DNA of 40,183 bases from Candidatus Methanoperedens sp. (GTDB taxonomy: Archaea; Halobacteriota; Methanosarcinia; Methanosarcinales; Methanoperedenaceae), in assembly GCA_023249105.1 (NCBI GenBank), contig JAHFDG010000035.1:1-40183 (forward strand), in the 5' to 3' direction. Under the pieces are notes generated by a model. The model ran no database searches. It was given only the letters and a program-made list of their open reading frames with translations, and was not told the origin of the DNA. Of the stretch, positions 37,500-40,183 are shown piece by piece (the stretch's first letter is position 1; each line of letters starts with the position of its first letter). The position numbers and the translations under genes are program-made.

Positions 37500-37570
37500 A
37501 ACCGCAAAGAGCGCGAAGAACGCAAAGCGGAGAACAATATCTTTGCGAACTTTACGCCTTTGCGGTGCGG
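37500..37570. repeat. CACCGCAAAG-type palindromic element
   Basis: The forward arm ACCGCAAAGAGCGCGAAGAA and CGCAAAGC leads through an AT-rich centre (GGAGAACAATAT) to CTTTGCGAACTTTACGCC and TTTGCGGTGCGG. It lies between the divergent ends of two minus-strand genes. Confidence 0.8.
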
Positions 37571-37580
37571 CTCTGGAAAT

Positions 37581-38855
37581 TTAATCGCGCCTCTTTCGGA
37601 TTAGAACCATTATCAACAGTACAACTACTGGAAATTCAAATCCCGGAGTTTTCTTTGTTGCTGTCGGAGTAACGGTCGGACTCAACGTTGGTGTTGGCAT
37701 AACTGTGGTTTCCTTTACTGTCGGTGTCGCTGTAGGGGTTACCTGTGTAGCCTGAACAGCTGCTCCCGAATAGGCATAGACCACTCCACCATGAGTCACG
37801 GCATACAGCATATTCCCGGATATAACGGGTGAGGTTATGTAATCCTTGTCGGTCTGCCCTGTTGAGTTCCTATAGAGAAGTTTTCCTGTATTCGCATCAA
37901 GACCATATAAGAAATTATTCCTTGAACCGAAATAAACAACATCATTTGAAATAGCTGGCGAGGAATCCACATAACCTGCCGTCTGGGTCTTCCATTTAAG
38001 GGCACCTGTCTTTGCATCTATCGCATAAAGGTTGGAATCTCTTGAACCTGCAAAAATCGTCCCATCCTTATAAGATGGTGAAGACTGGACATTGCTCCCG
38101 GTTGAATATTTCCATTTCAAAGTGCCTTTGGCTGTTGCCAGGGCAAAGATATTCCCGTCATTTGAGCCCACAAATACAGTGCCGTCCGCAATAAGCGGTG
38201 AGGATATGATATCGCTTGTACCTGTGTCATAACGCCATTTTTCGTTTCTGGTAACAGGATCAATGGCGATTATTACTCCACCATTGGTCCCGAAGACGAT
38301 TATTCCATCCCCCATGGCCGGCGATGATTCGATTACTTTCCCGGTAAGTATCTGCCACGATGGTTCACCATTCCGGACATCAAAAGCATAAAATGAGCCG
38401 TCTTTTGAACCTTCATAAGCCAGGTTGTTTACCACGATTGGAGAAGATGTATACCCATTTGTCGCGTTTTTATATATCCACTTCATTGTGCCATCTTTGA
38501 TATCCATGGCATAGAATCGCCTGTCATCCGCCCCGATATACAATACCCCATCCGCAACAGTAGGAGCAGATTTTACAAAACCGTTAGTCTGGTTTCTCCA
38601 GAGTTCTCTTCCTGTTTTGGCATCTATGGCATGAATTCCGTAATTTGAGCCCACGTACAGGACATCATTAACTATTATAGGGGACGAATCCGAATCAAAC
38701 CCGAGATTGAAAGACCATTCAACTTTGAGCGGGGGGTTCACCGCGTCTGTTGTAAAGCCCGAATGCGACAGGTCTTTTTTAAACATGCTCCAGTCGGATG
38801 CAAGTGCAGGCGTTATCAGCATCGATACCAGCAATAAAAACATATACTTTCTCAT
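37581..38855 (-). CDS. PQQ-type beta-propeller surface protein with PGF-CTERM anchor
   Basis: A 424-residue exported protein. A signal peptide (MRKYMFLLLVSMLITPALA) is followed by about seven repeats of the PQQ-like beta-propeller type, each with a 'sSP.v.ngvvYvGs.dg.lyAlda.tG...W' pattern, for example SSPIIVNDVLYVGSNYGIHA and APTVADGVLYIGADDRRFYA. Residues 370-400 are a Thr/Pro-rich stalk (PTPTLSPTVTPTAT), then KTPGFEFPVVVLLIMVLIRK RRD, the archaeal PGF-CTERM sorting signal cut by an archaeosortase and joined to lipid. It is therefore an outward-facing, membrane-tethered protein. Whether it binds a cofactor or acts as a scaffold is unknown. GAGGAGG lies eight bases before the ATG. Confidence 0.85.
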   Translation of the reverse strand: MRKYMFLLLVSMLITPALASDWSMFKKDLSHSGFTTDAVNPPLKVEWSFNLGFDSDSSPIIVNDVLYVGSNYGIHAIDAKTGRELWRNQTNGFVKSAPTVADGVLYIGADDRRFYAMDIKDGTMKWIYKNATNGYTSSPIVVNNLAYEGSKDGSFYAFDVRNGEPSWQILTGKVIESSPAMGDGIIVFGTNGGVIIAIDPVTRNEKWRYDTGTSDIISSPLIADGTVFVGSNDGNIFALATAKGTLKWKYSTGSNVQSSPSYKDGTIFAGSRDSNLYAIDAKTGALKWKTQTAGYVDSSPAISNDVVYFGSRNNFLYGLDANTGKLLYRNSTGQTDKDYITSPVISGNMLYAVTHGGVVYAYSGAAVQATQVTPTATPTVKETTVMPTPTLSPTVTPTATKKTPGFEFPVVVLLIMVLIRKRRD

Positions 38856-38906
38856 ATCTACTATCCTCCTCGGTTGTAACGGCTCCTCTTAACTTTTAAC
38901 TCCTGA

Positions 38907-39923
38907 TTATAATTGTTTCAGTTTATGGCGCGCCAGTGTATGCGAAGGGTCTAATTCAAGGACTTTACTGAAGCACCCGGTCGCTTCATCTTCCTTTCCG
39001 AGTTCCTTGAGTGACAATCCCTTCTCGTACCAGGCTTTAGTGTTCTCCGGGTTAATCTCGATTGATTTATCAAAAGCTCTTATTGCTTCATTTTTCCTGT
39101 CAAGTTCTTTTAGAATAATACCCTTTTCAAGCCACAACGTTGAATTCCCTGGACTCACACCAATTGCTTTTTCATAGGCTGTAAGTGCAGTTTCATATGC
39201 TTTTATGGCATCATAACGCCTGTCAAGCGCGGCTAAATCAGCACCTTTAAGTCCCCAGACCTTTCCTTTTCCAAACCATGCGTTCCAGTTTGAGGGATCA
39301 ATCTTCAGCGCCTTTTCAAGCATATTGAAACTTTCAGCATATTGCCGTCGCGTGCCTATAATCAATCCTTTGCGGGCAAGCGCTCCTGCATGGTTTGCTT
39401 CAAGCTCCAATACTTTCTCGTACGCTGCGAGTGCATCCGCATCCTTTCCCAACTCGGAGAGGATTAATCCTTTCTCAAACCACAGTTTGGAGTTTTTTGG
39501 ATCCAATTCAAGGAGCTTTTCATATATTTTCAAGGCTTCCGAATCTCTTTTCAATTCCCTCAGTATCATTACTTTTTCAGATAGCAATTTAGTATTACCT
39601 GGTTCGGATTCCAGCACTTTATCATAAGCTTCAAGCGCTTCATTCATTTTCCCAAGATTTACAAGAATAAAACCCAATTCATGCCATGCTTTTTTATTAT
39701 TGGGGTCAAGTTCCAGGATAATCTTGTATGCATCATACGCAGGATTATATTGCTCAAGCGTAAGGTGTATCGATGCTTTATCATACCATGCTTTCAGGTT
39801 CTTTGGATCGGCCTCCAGGATATTCCCGTACGCTTCCAGGGCACGATCATACTTGCCGGAACTTTTGAATTCTTCCGCCTCTTGCATCAAATCCTTTTTT
39901 TTGAAAAACCCGCTCAGTTTCAT
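38907..39923 (-). CDS. TPR repeat protein
   Basis: A 338-residue protein with eight to nine tandem tetratricopeptide repeats, each like 'W..kg..l..lgk..eAl.ayekvLeldP.n', for example AYGNILEADPKNLKAWYDKA, EALEAYDKVLESEPGNTKLL and KSIEINPENTKAWYEKGLSL. The short start (MKLSGFFKKKDLMQEAEEFK) is a lead-in helix with no signal peptide. TPR arrays form a curved scaffold for protein-protein contacts. A GAGGT site lies six bases before the ATG. It is on the same strand as the propeller gene that follows it, with 51 bases between; a shared transcript is possible but no functional link is visible. Confidence 0.85.
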   Translation of the reverse strand: MKLSGFFKKKDLMQEAEEFKSSGKYDRALEAYGNILEADPKNLKAWYDKASIHLTLEQYNPAYDAYKIILELDPNNKKAWHELGFILVNLGKMNEALEAYDKVLESEPGNTKLLSEKVMILRELKRDSEALKIYEKLLELDPKNSKLWFEKGLILSELGKDADALAAYEKVLELEANHAGALARKGLIIGTRRQYAESFNMLEKALKIDPSNWNAWFGKGKVWGLKGADLAALDRRYDAIKAYETALTAYEKAIGVSPGNSTLWLEKGIILKELDRKNEAIRAFDKSIEINPENTKAWYEKGLSLKELGKEDEATGCFSKVLELDPSHTLARHKLKQL

Positions 39924-40148
39924 TTATGTTACCTCAATCTCGAATCAATAAATCCATTGATTTTCTTTTTTTAAAGTGTTTTTTACAGTATAAATCTTTC
40001 TATAGCTGCATTGTGAAAATGAGACCAAAAGTCAAATAATTTTTAAAATCTGAATTGCATTTAACCAACAAGAATATATAGACGTTCAAACATTACGAAA
40101 TCAGCATTAACACTAATCATTAATTGCCGCAGGTTTTGGAGGACTTCA

Positions 40149-40183
40149 ATGCTGAAAGTAAATAATCTGGTTAAAGACTATGT
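40149..40183 (+). CDS. Start of a probable ABC transporter ATP-binding protein, cut by the window edge
   Basis: Only the first 12 codons are visible: MLKVNNLVKDYV. This 'M-L-x-V-x-N-L-x-K-x-Y' opening is characteristic of ABC transporter ATPase subunits, but the Walker motifs lie outside the window. TTGGAGGACTTCA provides a good ribosome binding site five to nine bases ahead. About 225 bases of AT-rich sequence separate it from the divergent TPR gene, and AATATATAG at 40073-40081 is a possible TATA box. Confidence 0.5.
   Translation, partial: MLKVNNLVKDY

Overview
This window looks like part of the chromosome of a methane-cycling euryarchaeon of the Methanosarcinales type. The evidence is a McrC-family methyl-coenzyme M reductase activation gene, an FrhB/F420-type oxidoreductase, an archaeal type IV pilin, a split-type 2-oxoacid:ferredoxin oxidoreductase, archaeal DacZ, ABCE1/Rli, tRNA genes without encoded CCA, TTTAAATA-like TATA boxes, GGTGA/GGAGG ribosome binding sites, and DUF5350 and DUF5371 small proteins. 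The load of small palindromic repeats, toxin-antitoxin debris and IS traces would fit 'Candidatus Methanoperedens' (ANME-2d), but that is an inference from gene content and no taxonomic marker was compared.

Layout: 1-6.1 kb is accessory and decayed. It holds the edge of an IS630-like transposase, a DUF4258/DUF2283-like pair, a broken coiled-coil gene, pilin-associated terminators, a GT-C membrane protein, a pilin operon, a DUF433/DUF5615 (VapBC-like) pair and a dead RelE-like toxin. 6.2-10 kb has tRNA-Val(CAC), a methyltransferase, mscL, a DUF1015 protein, a diadenylate cyclase with an N-terminal MIT-like domain, tRNA-Ala(GGC) and tRNA-Ile(GAT). A 1.4 kb AT-rich segment after tRNA-Ile ends in a degenerate copy of the tRNA-Ile 3' end and looks like a decayed integrated element. 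11.4-15.6 kb is housekeeping (argG, a 5'-deoxyadenosine/SAH deaminase type amidohydrolase, enolase), followed by an AAA/DUF4143 ATPase.

17.1-23.9 kb is the functional centre: twelve co-directional, tightly spaced genes. They encode DUF302, a rubrerythrin-like protein, an AhpD-like protein, a ferritin-like protein, McrC, two DUF2180 zinc proteins, a PorCD fusion, PorA, PorB, a glutaredoxin-like redoxin and a ferredoxin:disulfide reductase fused to rubredoxin. Together they suggest that a 2-oxoacid oxidoreductase reduces ferredoxin, the disulfide reductase passes electrons to the redoxin and rubredoxin, and di-iron proteins remove peroxide, with McrC linking the set to MCR activation.

23.9-26.6 kb is a cargo segment (EVE-like protein, orphan nucleotidyltransferase, IS1096-passenger-like protein, second DUF433/DUF5615 pair). 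It is bracketed by a 153-bp direct duplication of the 3' end of the disulfide reductase gene, and the distal copy is a free-standing 39-residue rubredoxin. 26.8-40.2 kb holds a phosphoribosyltransferase-like protein, proline dehydrogenase, a PAP2 phosphatase, DUF5350, a YHS-FrhB fusion, an argB-emc6-rli operon, a CBS/UspA pair, a second amidohydrolase, a PGF-CTERM beta-propeller, a TPR protein and the start of an ABC transporter ATPase.

A family of imperfect palindromes built on CACCGCAAAG...CTTTGCGGTG occurs at least six times, always between genes.
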